Shown: piece after piece, positions 23,102 to 33,445 of the stretch | How positions within the stretch are numbered: position 1 is the first letter of the stretch | Layout: each line of letters opens with the position of its first letter | NCBI GenBank assembly: GCA_029961685.1 | Contig: JARWKL010000010.1 | Span: forward strand, 7,833,931 to 7,897,930 | From: Aristolochia californica | Taxonomy: Eukaryota; Streptophyta; Magnoliopsida; Piperales; Aristolochiaceae | Direction of reading: 5' to 3' | Length of the DNA stretch: 64,000 nucleotides | Notes under the pieces: model-generated | The model's database searches: none | What the model saw: only the letters and a program-made list of their open reading frames with translations | Told to the model about the DNA's origin: nothing | Made by a program: the position numbers and the translations under genes

Positions 23102-23411
23102 TATTGAATTTCTAGAAAAGAGAAAAAAATTACTAACTTGTTGTAATCTGAGTACATGGGCCCTTATTTATGATAGAGAAAAGTAGTAGAGTCCAATTAA
23201 AATTAAACCACCCTTTTCCCAATTACACCCAAAGTCTAACACTTAAAGATATATCCTAGCATAATTAAACAATTGAACATAAATATAAGAATAACTAAAA
23301 CACCTTTTAACTGAAACTCTTCTGTGAGACCTCTTTCCATAATAATTTTGGCTCTGTAAGACTTCTTATTGTGAGTGTCATGTAAGACTCTTTCATATCT
23401 GCTCTTCAAAA
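23102..23411 (-). repeat. 5' LTR of E2
   Basis: Collinear with the left LTR. Its terminal TG and CA are mutated to TA and AA. Confidence 0.7.
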
Positions 23412-23877
23412 ATACCTTTTTATATAAAAATCAATCTCAGAAATTCAAAAACTCCCCTTGAAGGGCCTTTTGAAATTTATCTTAGTTTGATACATGTTCC
23501 TTGTTTTGTGGCATTAAACCCTAAATTACGGTTTGGTGATATTTCTATTATTAGTTCTTCAATATCTTGAGGTTTTATTCTTACCTTTTCTAGCCAATAA
23601 TTAAGTGCCTCCTTAAGAGTTTTTCTTTGTTCCTTAATCCAAGCCCAACCATGCTTGTTATAAGTCTTTCTATACATTCATTAAAATTCTGGTCATACTT
23701 GGCTGGTATTATACATGCACAAGAGAATACATGCATGAATCTTAGGAGAGGTTGCTGAATGCTAGAGTGTCAATTCACTACACTTGCTTAATTTTATTTT
23801 AATTTGAACTAATTTGTACCATACTTTGTTAAGCATTCTTTTTAAAATTTCCAAGAGTTTTGAGAGTCTTGTCAAGC
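23412..23877. other. Leader-like spacer upstream of copia gag
   Basis: An open frame on the minus strand (23477-23677) encodes a 66-residue lysine-rich peptide with no recognised domain. The rest is probably the leader of the copia remnant that starts at 23878. Confidence 0.4.
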
Positions 23878-24451
23878 ATGGCTGAAAATCCAATAGCTGA
23901 ATATTCAAGCAAGTTTCATAGTTCTAATGGTGATTTCAGCAAACATGGTTATTTAAAAATTACCACTATTCCTCTCAAGGATTTATCCAATTATCATTCA
24001 CAATCATAGTCTATGAGACCTTATTTGATTCCTAGAGATCTAGCTGGACATTTGACCCAGTCACCTCCATTTATTTGTGAAGAAGATTCTTCCTACCAAC
24101 GATGGTTGAAAAAGACACTCTCGTTATAAGTTGGCTCATTAACAACATAGAATAATCGGTTGCGACAATGTTGTTCACTTGGATACCTTCAATACCATTT
24201 GGCGGACTAGTGCTAAATTATATTCCACACTAATAGTCTTCAAAACTTTGTGTTATTGTTCAAGCAATGTATATGACCAAATAGGGTGACAATCTTAATG
24301 ATTGATTTTCTCGGTTCAAAGGACTTCTCCAAGAATGGAAACTTCTCAGCTTTTTCTTAAAATATTACTACTCAAGAGTGACAAAGAGAAGCCCTTGTTA
24401 CAACCATTTTCCTTGCCAATTTAAAGCCCTAACTTGATGTCGCAAAGTCAC
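23878..24451 (+). pseudogene. Copia gag, 5' part, interrupted by E3
   Basis: ATG at 23878 begins MAENPIAEYSSKFHSSNGDF, followed by ITTIPLKDLSNYHSQS and a stop, then PYLIPRDLAGHLTQSPPF and CEEDSSYQRWLKK. These are the gag blocks found in unit 2 (TTIPLREIL, DLLGHLTKL), in diverged form. EALVTTIFLANLKP ends the segment, just before the E3 insertion at 24452. The remnant resumes at 27953. Confidence 0.7.
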
Positions 24452-24512
24452 TATTCAAAAGAAGATATGGAAGAGTCTTACATGACTCTCATAGTAATAA
24501 GTCTCACAGAGT

Positions 24513-25330
24513 TGTTGAATTTAGGACCCCATGCTTTAAACCTCAAGCAAGATGAGAGAGGGAGAAGAGAGGGGAGAGACAAGATAAGAAAAGAGAAAAA
24601 AGAGAGAGAGAGAGAGCCCAAGTAGAGAGGAGACAAGAGAAAAGGGAGAAGAAAGACTTAAGGTTAGGAGAGAGATTCTTCCATGAATTTGAGAAGAGGA
24701 GAGCTTGATTGAAGGCTTCAACCAAGACTCCTATTTATACTATTTCCATTACATATTTATGGAATCTCCTCAATCAATTAGGATCCCTAATTATATCAAT
24801 CATGATTAGCTAAAATACATCAATCATGATTATCTAAATTACATAAATCAATTACATTAATCAAGGAAGATTGCCAAATCTTCCACCTCATGTGATGAGA
24901 ATTCTACCCCTTGTGATGACTCATCATGCCACCTCATGTGGTGAATCTGTTATGGGCTCATAACCCACTAGTCTTGGGGTTAAGTACTTGGCTTTTCGTT
25001 ACCTACTAGGCCGATCTTTTGGGTAGTATTGGCTAGGTGCATAACATTTGGTATCAGCTAGCGCTTCAACACGAGTTCGAATCTCGGCGCGGGCGATCAA
25101 AAATCCCAGATGTAGGAAACCATCCTCATCGCTATGTGTTAAGCCGCTAGGACGTCGGCTCGTGAAGGTCGGTGTGATGTTATGGTCTCATAACCCACCG
25201 GTCCTGGGGTTAAGTACTTGGCTTTCCGCTACCTACTAGGATGATCTTTTGGGAAGTATTGGCTAGGTGCATAACATACTCATCATGCCACATCGTGTGG
25301 GCATGGTGGGTTTGGTTCCACCTTCTAACA
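24513..25330 (-). mobile_element. Solo LTR nested in the E3 5' LTR
   Basis: TGTTGAATTTAGGACCCC at the left and TTCTAACA at the right bound an LTR of the 28716-29296 family. Flanks AGAGT (24508-24512) and AGAAC (25331-25335) each differ by one base from AGAGC, the uninterrupted sequence of the other E3 LTR, so this is a decayed TSD. A TRIM is inserted at 24948-25276. Confidence 0.7.
24948..25276 (+). mobile_element. TRIM element T1 (329 bp)
   Basis: Two 99-bp LTRs (24948-25046 and 25178-25276) both run TGTTATGG.CTCATAACCCAC to GGCTAGGTGCATAACA. A primer site TGGTATCAGCTAGC begins at 25049, and the interior is 131 bp. There is no coding capacity. This is the miniature LTR retrotransposon plan; such elements depend on proteins from other elements. 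The interior contains GAGTTCGAATCTCGG, which resembles a tRNA B box. Confidence 0.85.
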
Positions 25331-25600
25331 AGAACCATTATTAATATGGTGGAGTCTTACAGGAGTCTCACCGAAGCATCTCACTTAAAGGTGTTTTAGT
25401 TATGTTATTATTCTATTTATGTTCAATAGTCCAATTATTCTAGGACTGATCTTTTAGTGTTTAACTTTGGCTATAACTTGGAGAAGGGTAGTTTAATTGT
25501 AATTTGATTCTACTTGTTTTCTCAATTATAAATAAAGGGCTCATTGTACTCAAATTATGTCAAATCAATAAACTAATTTTCATTTATATAAAATTTACAT

Positions 25601-25612
25601 GGTATTAGAGAA
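25601..25612 (+). promoter_or_regulatory. Primer-binding site of E3
   Basis: TGGTATTAGAGA begins at the base after the LTR end; 10 of 12 matches to the tRNA-Met-type site. Confidence 0.7.
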
Positions 25613-27257
25613 GGTTCTATGAGTTGACTGAGTCAACCCACAGAGATAATGTGATCCTTTTTCTGATTTATCATCTCTAATAGTTTAGATCTGTATTCTA
25701 TCAATTTTCTTTGTTTCCTGTCCTATAACCGTAGTTTTCTTGGTGTTGACGTCTCTGTAATAAATTTTTCATATTAAAAATATATATTGACGGAAATATA
25801 CTAAAGTTCACTTTGCAACTTGAAAATAATTTTTGCAATTGAAATTTTCTACTAAGAGAAATTGATATTTGAAGTAGCTAAGGTCAGGCTACAAGACTGG
25901 TTCGAGCAGTAGTAGAAAAATATAACTTTCGAGGCATTTTATGCCATTAAAATGAAACTTTATATGGAGAAATATATGTGAAAATATATATCCATAAGTA
26001 TAGTTTCTTACTTATTAAACCAATTCTCAATATGTGTTTTCTAGATGGAGATATCAATATTGGAAGAGTTAATGACATGCTAGCCAATGAAGAAAAGTAT
26101 TCAGTTTGGCCAGATTATAGAGTCCAAAATCTATCAGAATATTTCTCTTCAAAGAAGTATATTTTATGAAGAAATGATATTCTTGAATTAAATTGACCAA
26201 ATTCTAGTTTCAGAAGGAGAACATTTCATGTCAATCTGATCTATATATATGGAGATATTCGCATTGGAGTAAGCAACCATCAAGCTAAAAATGCAAAAAA
26301 TAAAGAGGTCATAACTGATTTAAGAATGAACATTTTTATGTCAAATTAGGTATCAAAATAAAGGTCTTTTAGTTTAGTTTCTTAATCAATAAAAAATTTG
26401 TGATTCTGATCTATAATGTGGGAAATATTGATATGAGAAGTACTAAAGGTCAATTCTACCAAAAATCCTTCATTTTTTCTATTTTCTCTCCTATTTCCAT
26501 GCATTTGCGTGGATTGAGTTTCCTATTCTTCTAGAATCTTATTTTAGCAAAATTTATCTTCTAATCAGAGATTAATTAATCACACCATGATGTGCTCATT
26601 AAAGGTATGCAAAATATTCCTGCTTCGATTTTGTGTTCAAGTTTGGCGTTTTTGTTACTTGATTGTGTATCTTTCACATCGTCAACTTCAAAAAATTGTG
26701 GTCACCTCTAAAAACATTTATACTTATTCAAATTTATTTATTTCTAATTTTATAGCATCCCATAATTTTTCAAAAAAAGGAGTTCACATTCTAGTTCATA
26801 TGGAAGTATGAGTGTTGCATAGTTGCCTCCTTCCGGTTAGAGTTATTTTTCTCTAATATTCCTTTAGTTTATCTTCTTATGCTTTCATCATTTAAGAGCA
26901 ATTCCCAGACCCACTACCTAAAACTTATAGGAGTGTGCTCAACATCCAACTTGAGTCAATTTTTTTATTTTTCAGCCAAGAGGTGATTCGTGTTTGAGTT
27001 ACCCATAAAAAGTGAGTAGTCTCTTTGTTAAGCCCTAAAGTTGGGCCATTTTTCTTCCTTTAAAATTGAGTGGAGTGTGTTTCAGACTATGACTATTTGG
27101 ATTGGTGTATGGATCTTTGTTGTATGACTAGGAGTGATTTTCTTCTCCCACATTGTATTTTGTCCAACCTGGGTCTCTATGTCCTTTTTATCCACAACTT
27201 GAGGAGAAGTAGAAGAAGAAGTACAATTTCATTGCAAGCTGAAATTGTAATCTGTAG
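25613..27257 (+). other. Interior of E3, no coding region
   Basis: About 1.6 kb without gag or pol similarity. The segment near 27065-27170 matches the E5 interior at about 37110-37270 in reverse orientation, and 26451-26523 matches E2. Small open frames (25978-26169, 26587-26811, 27070-27372) have no recognised domain. Confidence 0.6.
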
Positions 27258-27269
27258 CTTGAGGGGCAG
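27258..27269 (+). promoter_or_regulatory. Polypurine tract of E3
   Basis: CTTGAGGGGCAG directly before the 3' LTR. Confidence 0.6.
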
Positions 27270-27952
27270 TGTTGAAGAGCAGATATGGAAGAGTCTTAAT
27301 GACTCTCATAGTAATAATTCTCACAGAGCCAGAATTATTATAGTAGAGTCTTATAGGAGTCTCACAGGATAATGTCTCACAGAAGAGTCTCAGTTAAAGG
27401 TGTTTTAGTTATGTTAGTCTTTGTTATGGTCCTGGGTGGTTAAGTACCTATGTCTTCCGCTCCTAACAGGCCGGTCTTTTGGGATGTATTGGTTAGGTGT
27501 TTAACATTTGGTATTAGAGCATGCACTACGTCCTAACTTGAAATCCCCGCGATTACACGGCGCTAGTGGACCGAATGACCCTGGCGTGACTCTGGAAAGG
27601 ATTATGGGATACTTCCACCGGCGAGCGTTGCTGTGTTATTGCCGCCGTGGTCGTCGGCTCGGGAGGGCGGGTGTACTGTTATGGTCTTGGGTGGTTAAGT
27701 ACCTATGTCTTCCGCTCATAACAGGCTGGTCTTTTGGGATGTATTGGCTAGGTGCTTAACAATCTTCTATTTATGTTCAATAGTTCAATTGTTCTAGGAT
27801 TGATCTTTTAGTGTTTAACTTTGGGTGTAACTGGGAGAAGGGCTGTGTAATTGTAATTTGATTATACTTCTTCCCTCTATTATAAATAGAGGCTCATTGT
27901 ACTCAAATTACATCAAGTCAATGATGAATTTTTCTTTTCAAAAAATTTAATA
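27270..27952 (+). repeat. 3' LTR of E3, interrupted
   Basis: TGTTGAAGAGCAGATATGG to AAAATTTAATA, split by TRIM T2. The TATA box is TATAAATA at 27881-27888. Confidence 0.75.
27422..27761 (+). mobile_element. TRIM element T2 (340 bp)
   Basis: Two 85-bp LTRs (27422-27506 and 27677-27761) run TGTTATGGTC.TGGGTGGTT to TTAACA. The primer site TGGTATTAGAGC is at 27509-27520, and the interior of about 170 bp is non-coding. TSD: GTCTT (27417-27421) versus ATCTT (27762-27766), one mismatch. T1 and the LTR at 48004 belong to the same family. Confidence 0.85.
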
Positions 27953-28620
27953 GCCATTAGTTCTTAGTTCCATAACAAAAATTTCCTTTCATGATGTTTG
28001 TATAACCATGCATTTAATTCTAGTCAAAGAACCTGATTCACCGCTGGAACCATTAGAAAGTTCTGCCATATTCTCCCAAGGGAGGGGGAGTGATAATTAT
28101 GGTAGAGGCAGAAGAAGATTAGGTAAAAGTGGTGGTTGAGGAAGCGGAAGTAGTAATGATTCTACATCTTTAATGATTCTTTCTCTAGAATATGGACTTA
28201 TTGTGATCTCAATAATCATGTGGTACAGAAATGCTGGACGTTATATGGAAAGCTGGATTTTTCAAGGCTAATCAAGCCTCTAGCACTAAATCTGAAGCAA
28301 GTAAAGGAGGCCCTACAAAATCCTCTAAGAGTACGGTAAATTTAATAGAGGAAGATTATGATCTCTTGCATCTTACTGGTAAAATTAGAAATTTGTCTTC
28401 TCTCTCTCCTTGTACAATGAACTAGAGTTTTTTCATTGCTTATGGATTTCAAACCAATGTCCAAGGTGTGGGCACATCCACCTTGACTCTTTTATTATCT
28501 CTTTCTAATGTCCTATTTATTCCTCAGTTTCCATCAAGTCTCATGTCTATTAGTCAATTAATAAAGAAACTTAGTTGTTTTGTGATTTTCAGGACATTCA
28601 AACAAAGTGGCTGATTTTTG
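27953..28620 (+). pseudogene. Copia gag end, zinc knuckle and protease remnant
   Basis: Continuation of the copia remnant at 23878 after E3. It has a Gly-rich linker (FSQGRGSDNYGRGRRRLGKS), a degraded knuckle (YCDLNNHVVQKCW) and the late protease blocks SNVLFIPQFPSSLMSISQ and LIKKLSCFVIF, in several frames. No integrase or RT follows; sequence passes into the LTR at 28716. Confidence 0.6.
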
Positions 28621-28869
28621 TGACTTTAAGTTTTCAATGTTCTATTATGTTTTTCAGGACATCCAAATGAAGTGGCTGATTGTGGAGGCCACATCAAGAT
28701 GATGCTCTGATACCATGCTGAATTTAGGACCCCGTGATTATAACTTCAAGCAAAGTAAGTGAGGGAGAGAAGAAGAGAAGAAGTGGAGAAGAGGAGAAGA
28801 GGAGAAGAGGAAGAGAAGAAGAGAGATGGCTGATTGTGGAGGTCACATAGAGATTATGCCCTGATACCA
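28587..28869. repeat. Nested direct duplications around an LTR edge
   Basis: CAGGACAT.CAAA..AAGTGGCTGA occurs near 28587 and 28655. A longer block from GTGGCTGATTGTGGAGG through the primer site (GC.CTGATACCA) into the LTR start occurs at about 28672 and again at about 28827, with GA-rich sequence between. Confidence 0.65.
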
Positions 28870-29296
28870 TGCTGAATTTTGGACCCCGTGATTAGAACTT
28901 CAAGCAAAGTAAGAGAGAGAGAGAAGAAGAGGAGAAAAGGAGAAGATAGAAGAGAGAAGAGAGATAACTTAGGTAAAGAAGTGAGAAAGAGAGAAAAGGG
29001 AGAGAGCCTTTAGGCTAAGATAGCTTGGACGAAATTGAAGAAGGGGAGAGAGAATTGATGATCTACCCCATGCCAAGGGCCTTTATTTATAGTTTTTGAG
29101 AGAAATTTACAAAGCCTACAATGCCCTTAGGACTACAAGCTTTACATGAAAAATAGGTAAGTAGACATGTTTACCTTGACTAATTACACCTTTGTGTAAT
29201 CTTTATGAGATGACACCTTATTTAAAATAATGCCACTCCTCTTGGACATGTGATCTTTCTCCATACTTGTGTGGGCTTGGGCCCCATCTTTTAACA
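28716..29296 (-). repeat. Isolated LTR with duplicated 5' edge
   Basis: It begins TGCTGAATTTAGGACCCCG at 28716, restarts with the same sequence at 28870, and ends ATCTTTTAACA at 29296. A reversed primer site precedes each start (28704-28715 exact; 28858-28869 with one change), so this is the 5' LTR of a minus-strand element whose interior is lost. Same family as 24513-25330. Confidence 0.7.
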
Positions 29297-30226
29297 GAGG
29301 CCATGGGAGACGATGCCTTTATTTCCTAGACAATCATATAATTTCAGCATTAGTCTCTTCAAATCAATAGGAAATACAATGACACTCTTCTTTTGGGATT
29401 ATTCTTCTCTCTCAACATGTCCCCTCTCTAAACCGTAGTTCTTCTACTTTATCATTTTTCTTCTTTTTTCTCAAGTATTGTCCTTCTTCTCTTTCCACCT
29501 TGTTTACTTAAACCAGACCCTTACAAGATATGAAACCCTAGAATCTTACGATAAACATATTTGAATTGAACTAATCTCTCTTTAAATCACCATATCTAAC
29601 TAGATATATATTTCTTATGCATAAATAATATATATTTAATTAAATTATAAAATTGGACTCCATTATGAAATAATTCAAGTCATAGCAAGATATGAGATTT
29701 TCAAGATCTTGACTGAGATCTAAAACACAAGTGCATTAAATCCAAAGAATAGCTATCCAAATATGAAGTTCTATCATGCACTTAATCAAATTCCAACCAT
29801 TTAATTCACCCAACTCATCATTCTCAACTCTCTAAGTGAAACTAATGATAATACTAGTCTATTTGCCTACACTAAGCAATTTAAGTAATCCTTTGCATTA
29901 CTTAACTTGGAATATGAGAATTCGAACCCAATCTCATTAGTTAGGCAAATGGAATTCTAATTAGCCACATAGTTAAGTTCTCAAGTATAATTGAGTGTTT
30001 GGGCTACCTAGGCTCTAATGGCAATAGGCCCTGAAGGTGTCATATTTATCTAAAAAAATTGGGCCCTAATCCATTTCTACCCATTAAGCCAATTAAGTTT
30101 GTGTAGAGTAGCTTGAAAACTCATAAGCTTATCTCTCTAACGAACCAATCTTTCCCACAGTGAGTATCTATAAAATGTTTTCTCTTTCCCTACATTTGTT
30201 TCAAGTTAGAAATAAAATTTTAATTC
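29297..30226. other. Unassigned AT-rich sequence
   Basis: No gene recognised. Bases 29370-29545 resemble 20215-20400. Confidence 0.5.
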
Positions 30227-30576
30227 TATTGATTTTAAGGACTCCATGGATTTAACTTATGGAGAAAAAGGGAGAGAGACCCATTAGGAGAAAACCATAG
30301 GAAGAGGAGGTTACAGACTTGATGATCCCCCCCCTCATTTGAAGCTCTATGTATTGATTAATGAAACTACTGTATTACAATAATACCATGAACTTAGGGT
30401 TTAGGGTTTTAACCTTGGAACTTTAACTTAATTACATTGATGCTATCTCTATGAGATGACTCTTTATTTATCATCTTGCCATCATTGTATATGGACCTAT
30501 GGGCTTTCTCCTTGATCTTTTTGCGAGCCCGTCTTCTATATTTCTTGAATGCATGGGTTTTTCTTGGTCTTATACA
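30227..30576 (-). repeat. 3' LTR of E4, internally shortened
   Basis: Matches the right LTR from GACTCCATGGATTTAAC to CTTGGTCTTAT, then lacks most of the last 80-100 bases, including the GGGCTTGGGCCCATCTTC block. Confidence 0.75.
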
Positions 30577-30594
30577 CTCCCCCTCTAGTTGGGG
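30577..30594 (-). promoter_or_regulatory. Polypurine tract of E4
   Basis: CTCCCCCTCTAGTTGGGG on the plus strand, adjoining the left LTR. Confidence 0.65.
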
Positions 30595-30943
30595 GTGAGA
30601 GAACAACATGAACTTCCAGCTTGCCGTAAATGATGTATGAAATATTTTTTGTATAAAATGGCACATCTTCCAACACTCCCCTTCATGCCGGTGCTCTTGT
30701 TCATTAGGCCCAACTGGCATAATATCAGTGAGAGTAAATCACTTCTAGTCGTTAAGACATTGCTTCGTACTCTAGTCTTAGCTCATGCTAGATATAAGAC
30801 ACACTCTGTCTTCTGTAGGTAGTGTGTCAAACGATATTGCTCTGAAGTATCTACCTCCACCACCGTGTCCCTCCACAGGACAATGACTCTCAAGTGGTTG
30901 AGTAATATATGACATTAATGGGGGGGAAGTAACATAAATTTAA

Positions 30944-31232
30944 TAATAAGTTCCTCCGTCATGGTGTCCCATCCTTTGACATTTGATATTTTTGACGGGG
31001 TATTAAATTCCTCCGTCATGGAATCCCAACTATTGGCATTTGATATTTTTGAAGGGGGTATTAAGTTCCTCCATCATGGAATCCCAACCATTGGCATTTG
31101 ATATTTTTTACGGGTATATTAAGTTCCTCCGTCATGGAATCCCAATCATTGACATTTGATATTTTTGACGGGGATATTAAGTTCCTCCGTCATGGAATCC
31201 CAACCAGTGACATTTGATATTTTTGACGGGGG
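30944..31232. repeat. 58-bp minisatellite, five copies
   Basis: Five tandem units of about 58 bp, each with TTCCTCCGTCATGGAATCCC, a variable AACCATTGG-type core and CATTTGATATTTTTGACGGG. The first unit is the most diverged (GTGTCCCATCCTTTG). Single, unrepeated relatives occur at about 17218 (E1) and 21320 (E2). Confidence 0.9.
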
Positions 31233-32042
31233 AAAATAAATGATGGTATGAGGCCACCTCTTCTTCAATAATAATGTCTCATCCAAAGAGACACAATAGC
31301 AGCAGCTGAAATGGGCTTAGGCCTATATAACACGAACCAAAATAAATCTTGTAAAATTGGCCCATGAAATAATCTAATGCACATATTTGTACCAAATAAT
31401 ATGTTGACCAAGGAATAATCTATCAATTCTTCAAAATAATAATCTATCCAGAGAAAAATTTACCGTGTCGCACCGAGTCAAATAGTAGACCAATATATCC
31501 AAGTCACTATAGAAATATGTATAAGCTTTGGTCTAGACATGTATGCCAAGGCAGAAAATAAGTGGCGCAAGTCAGATTGAGTTGGTCTGGGTTGACTCGG
31601 TAGACTGGTGCTGCTCAACAACAGCTAGAAGAGCAGCCAGGTTCACTGGGTTAACTCGCCTGGTCTGTGTTGCAGCAAAATAGGCTCGAGCCTGATCAAT
31701 TAAAGTTTTCTAACTTAGGAAACAATTAATAAGGCAATAACCTTCTTCTTCCTCTCAATGCCAAAGGACTCACGACGGAAATAGTCCAAAAACGGCAACA
31801 AGATAACAGAGAAATTGCAAGATTACCGGAGTTGATGGAGCAGAGAATTGTCTAGCAAAGTAAGTAGTAGAAAATATCTTCTCGGACGGCAATCATCAGA
31901 AATGTTCGGTGAGTTCCTCACCCTGAGAAGTCGTCGTCTTCCTCGTAGTGAGAAGTCATCGTCTTCGATAGCAATCTAGTGAATGGAAACGGAGAGATAC
32001 TCCCGAAGACTCGACAGATTTAATAAAAAATGGAAATAGAGT

Positions 32043-32467
32043 TGTTATGGTCCCGGATCTGACACGTGGATTCTTTGGGAGGATCTGGGGTCTGCCATGG
32101 GTTATGGGTCTTCCAGGTATTACCATAAGGATAGTAGGAAGACATGGAGAACAAAAACGAACAATCAAGCCAAAGGGAAGCTTGATACCCTATAGCTCGT
32201 TGAGGAGAACTCTAAGCCTCTTTACTCTAGATTTAACCTAATTCTTAATACGTCAATGCTTCCTTTTCTCATTACTCTTACTCCTTAAATAGGGTTCACC
32301 CTGTTAGGGTTTAATAAAATATTACAAAAATATCCCTATGAATAAAATATTCCAAAAATATCCTTATTAATAAATAATTCCAAAAATACCCTTGTGACCT
32401 AAAACTGAAATAAAATAAAGTAAATTAAAGAAAACACTAAAATATTAATTTTATTGCGTGCATAACA
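32043..32467 (-). repeat. Solo LTR in E4 (gypsy type)
   Basis: TGTTATGGTCCCGGATCTGA to GTGCATAACA, 425 bp, the same family as 45095-45474. In that copy a gypsy pol end lies to the right, so I place it on the minus strand. No clear TSD (AGAGT versus GTCTT). Confidence 0.7.
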
Positions 32468-33002
32468 GTCTTCTTCTTCTCCAAAGAGCTCTGGTTTCTA
32501 AACAGTGTGGCGATGAACTAGCAAGAACAAACTCCTGCTGTTGATGCCTTGGAAAGGTTCAAAACACCGAGACTGTGTCGTCTTCTCCAACAACGACAAT
32601 AAATTAGTAGCAATGGAACAATGACAACAAGACCAATAAAGGAGATATCTTCTGGAGTAATATCCCTAAGAAGAAGTTTTAATTTTTTTGTTCACTCAAA
32701 TAGGCAGAACCTTAAACTTGCACTAGATACAGCTTGTCAAGAACTTGGTACAAGCAAGCGCAACATTATTCAAGAATCAACAACAGAAATATAGTTGAAT
32801 AAGTTCAATGATTCCATGAACCGGTGGCAAGGGATGGCAACGGTAGAACAAAGAAAAACATTTACTTGAAAAATCAAAAGCTATAGTTTGGGGAAGAAAA
32901 TAACGAGAAAGAAGAAGAAAGATGAAAAAATATGAACAAAGAAGAAAAAAATATGGGTTTTTTGGAATCAGAAAAACCATACTACGAGTCCTGAAAATCA
33001 AA

Positions 33003-33014
33003 GCTCTGATGCCA
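33003..33014 (-). promoter_or_regulatory. Primer-binding site of E4
   Basis: GCTCTGATGCCA on the plus strand, 11 of 12 to the reversed tRNA-Met site, at the inner edge of the right LTR. Confidence 0.75.
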
Positions 33015-33445
33015 TATTGATTTTTAGGACTCCATGGATTTAACTTATGGAGAAAAAGGGAGAGAGACCCATTGGGAGAAAACTAGAGGAAGAAGAGGTT
33101 ATGGACTTGATGATCCTAACCCTCCCCCTGAAGCTCTATTTATAGATTAATGAAACTACTGTATTAAAATAATACCCTTGAACTTAGGGTTTAGGGTTTT
33201 AAACCTGGAACTTTAACTTAATTACATCAATGCCATCTCTATGAGATGACTCTTTATTTACCATCCTACCATCATTGTATGTGGGCCTCTAGGCCTTCTC
33301 CTTGATCTGTGGTCCTTGAGCCCGTCTTCTATATCTCTTGGATGCATGGGTTTTCCTTGGTCTTATGGGCTTGGGCCCATCTTCTAATACACTTGGATAT
33401 GTGGGCCTTCCTTGGTCGTGTGGGCTTGGGCCCTATCTTCCAACA
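33015..33445 (-). repeat. 5' LTR of E4
   Basis: The LTR is 431 bp, from TATTGATTTTTAGGACTCC (TG mutated to TA) to ATCTTCCAACA. Confidence 0.8.

Larger units (their letters stand above)
20728..23411 (-). mobile_element. Non-coding LTR element E2
   Basis: LTRs 20728-21042 (315 bp) and 23102-23411 (310 bp) run in direct orientation, with a reversed purine tract after the left and a reversed primer site before the right, so this is a minus-strand element. The LTR is the reverse complement of the E3 LTR. The 2.0 kb interior shows no retroelement protein. Part of it (22165-22235) matches E3 at 26451-26523 in reverse. No matching TSD was found. Confidence 0.75.
24452..25600 (+). repeat. 5' LTR of E3, interrupted
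   Basis: Outer parts 24452-24512 (GAAGATATGGAAGAGTCTTA) and 25331-25600 (TTATAAATAAAGGGCTCATTG) match the E3 3' LTR. A TATA box lies at 25527-25534. Confidence 0.7.
24452..27952 (+). mobile_element. Non-coding LTR element E3, carrying three nested insertions
   Basis: 5' LTR 24452-25600, primer site 25601-25612, interior 25613-27257, purine tract 27258-27269 and 3' LTR 27270-27952, all in plus orientation. Each LTR is lengthened by an insertion: a solo LTR (24513-25330, itself holding a TRIM) in the 5' LTR and a TRIM (27422-27761) in the 3' LTR. The interior lacks gag/pol. Flanks GTCAC and GCCAT are a poor TSD match. E3 sits inside copia gag. Confidence 0.75.
30227..33445 (-). mobile_element. 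Non-coding LTR element E4, TSD AATTC
   Basis: LTRs 30227-30576 and 33015-33445 in direct orientation, with purine tract (CTCCCCCTCTAGTTGGGG) after the left and a reversed primer site before the right. The exact duplication AATTC at 30222-30226 and 33446-33450 shows that both ends are original. The interior has no gag/pol. It holds a minisatellite (30944-31232) and a solo LTR (32043-32467). E1 is a relative. Confidence 0.85.

Noticed and set aside
23477..23677. Lysine-rich 66-codon minus-strand frame as a host gene
   Set aside because: No recognised domain, no support beyond length, and located in the likely leader of a copia remnant.
24434..24721. Small Glu/Arg- and Ser/Leu-rich frames
   Set aside because: They are translations of a GA-rich LTR stretch on either strand, not genes.
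25060..25100. tRNA gene suggested by GTTCGAATC
   Set aside because: No A box at the right distance and no cloverleaf; the motif is inside a TRIM next to its primer site.
30944..31232. CRISPR-like repeat array
   Set aside because: Units are directly adjacent with no unique spacers, and the context is a plant retroelement; it is a minisatellite.
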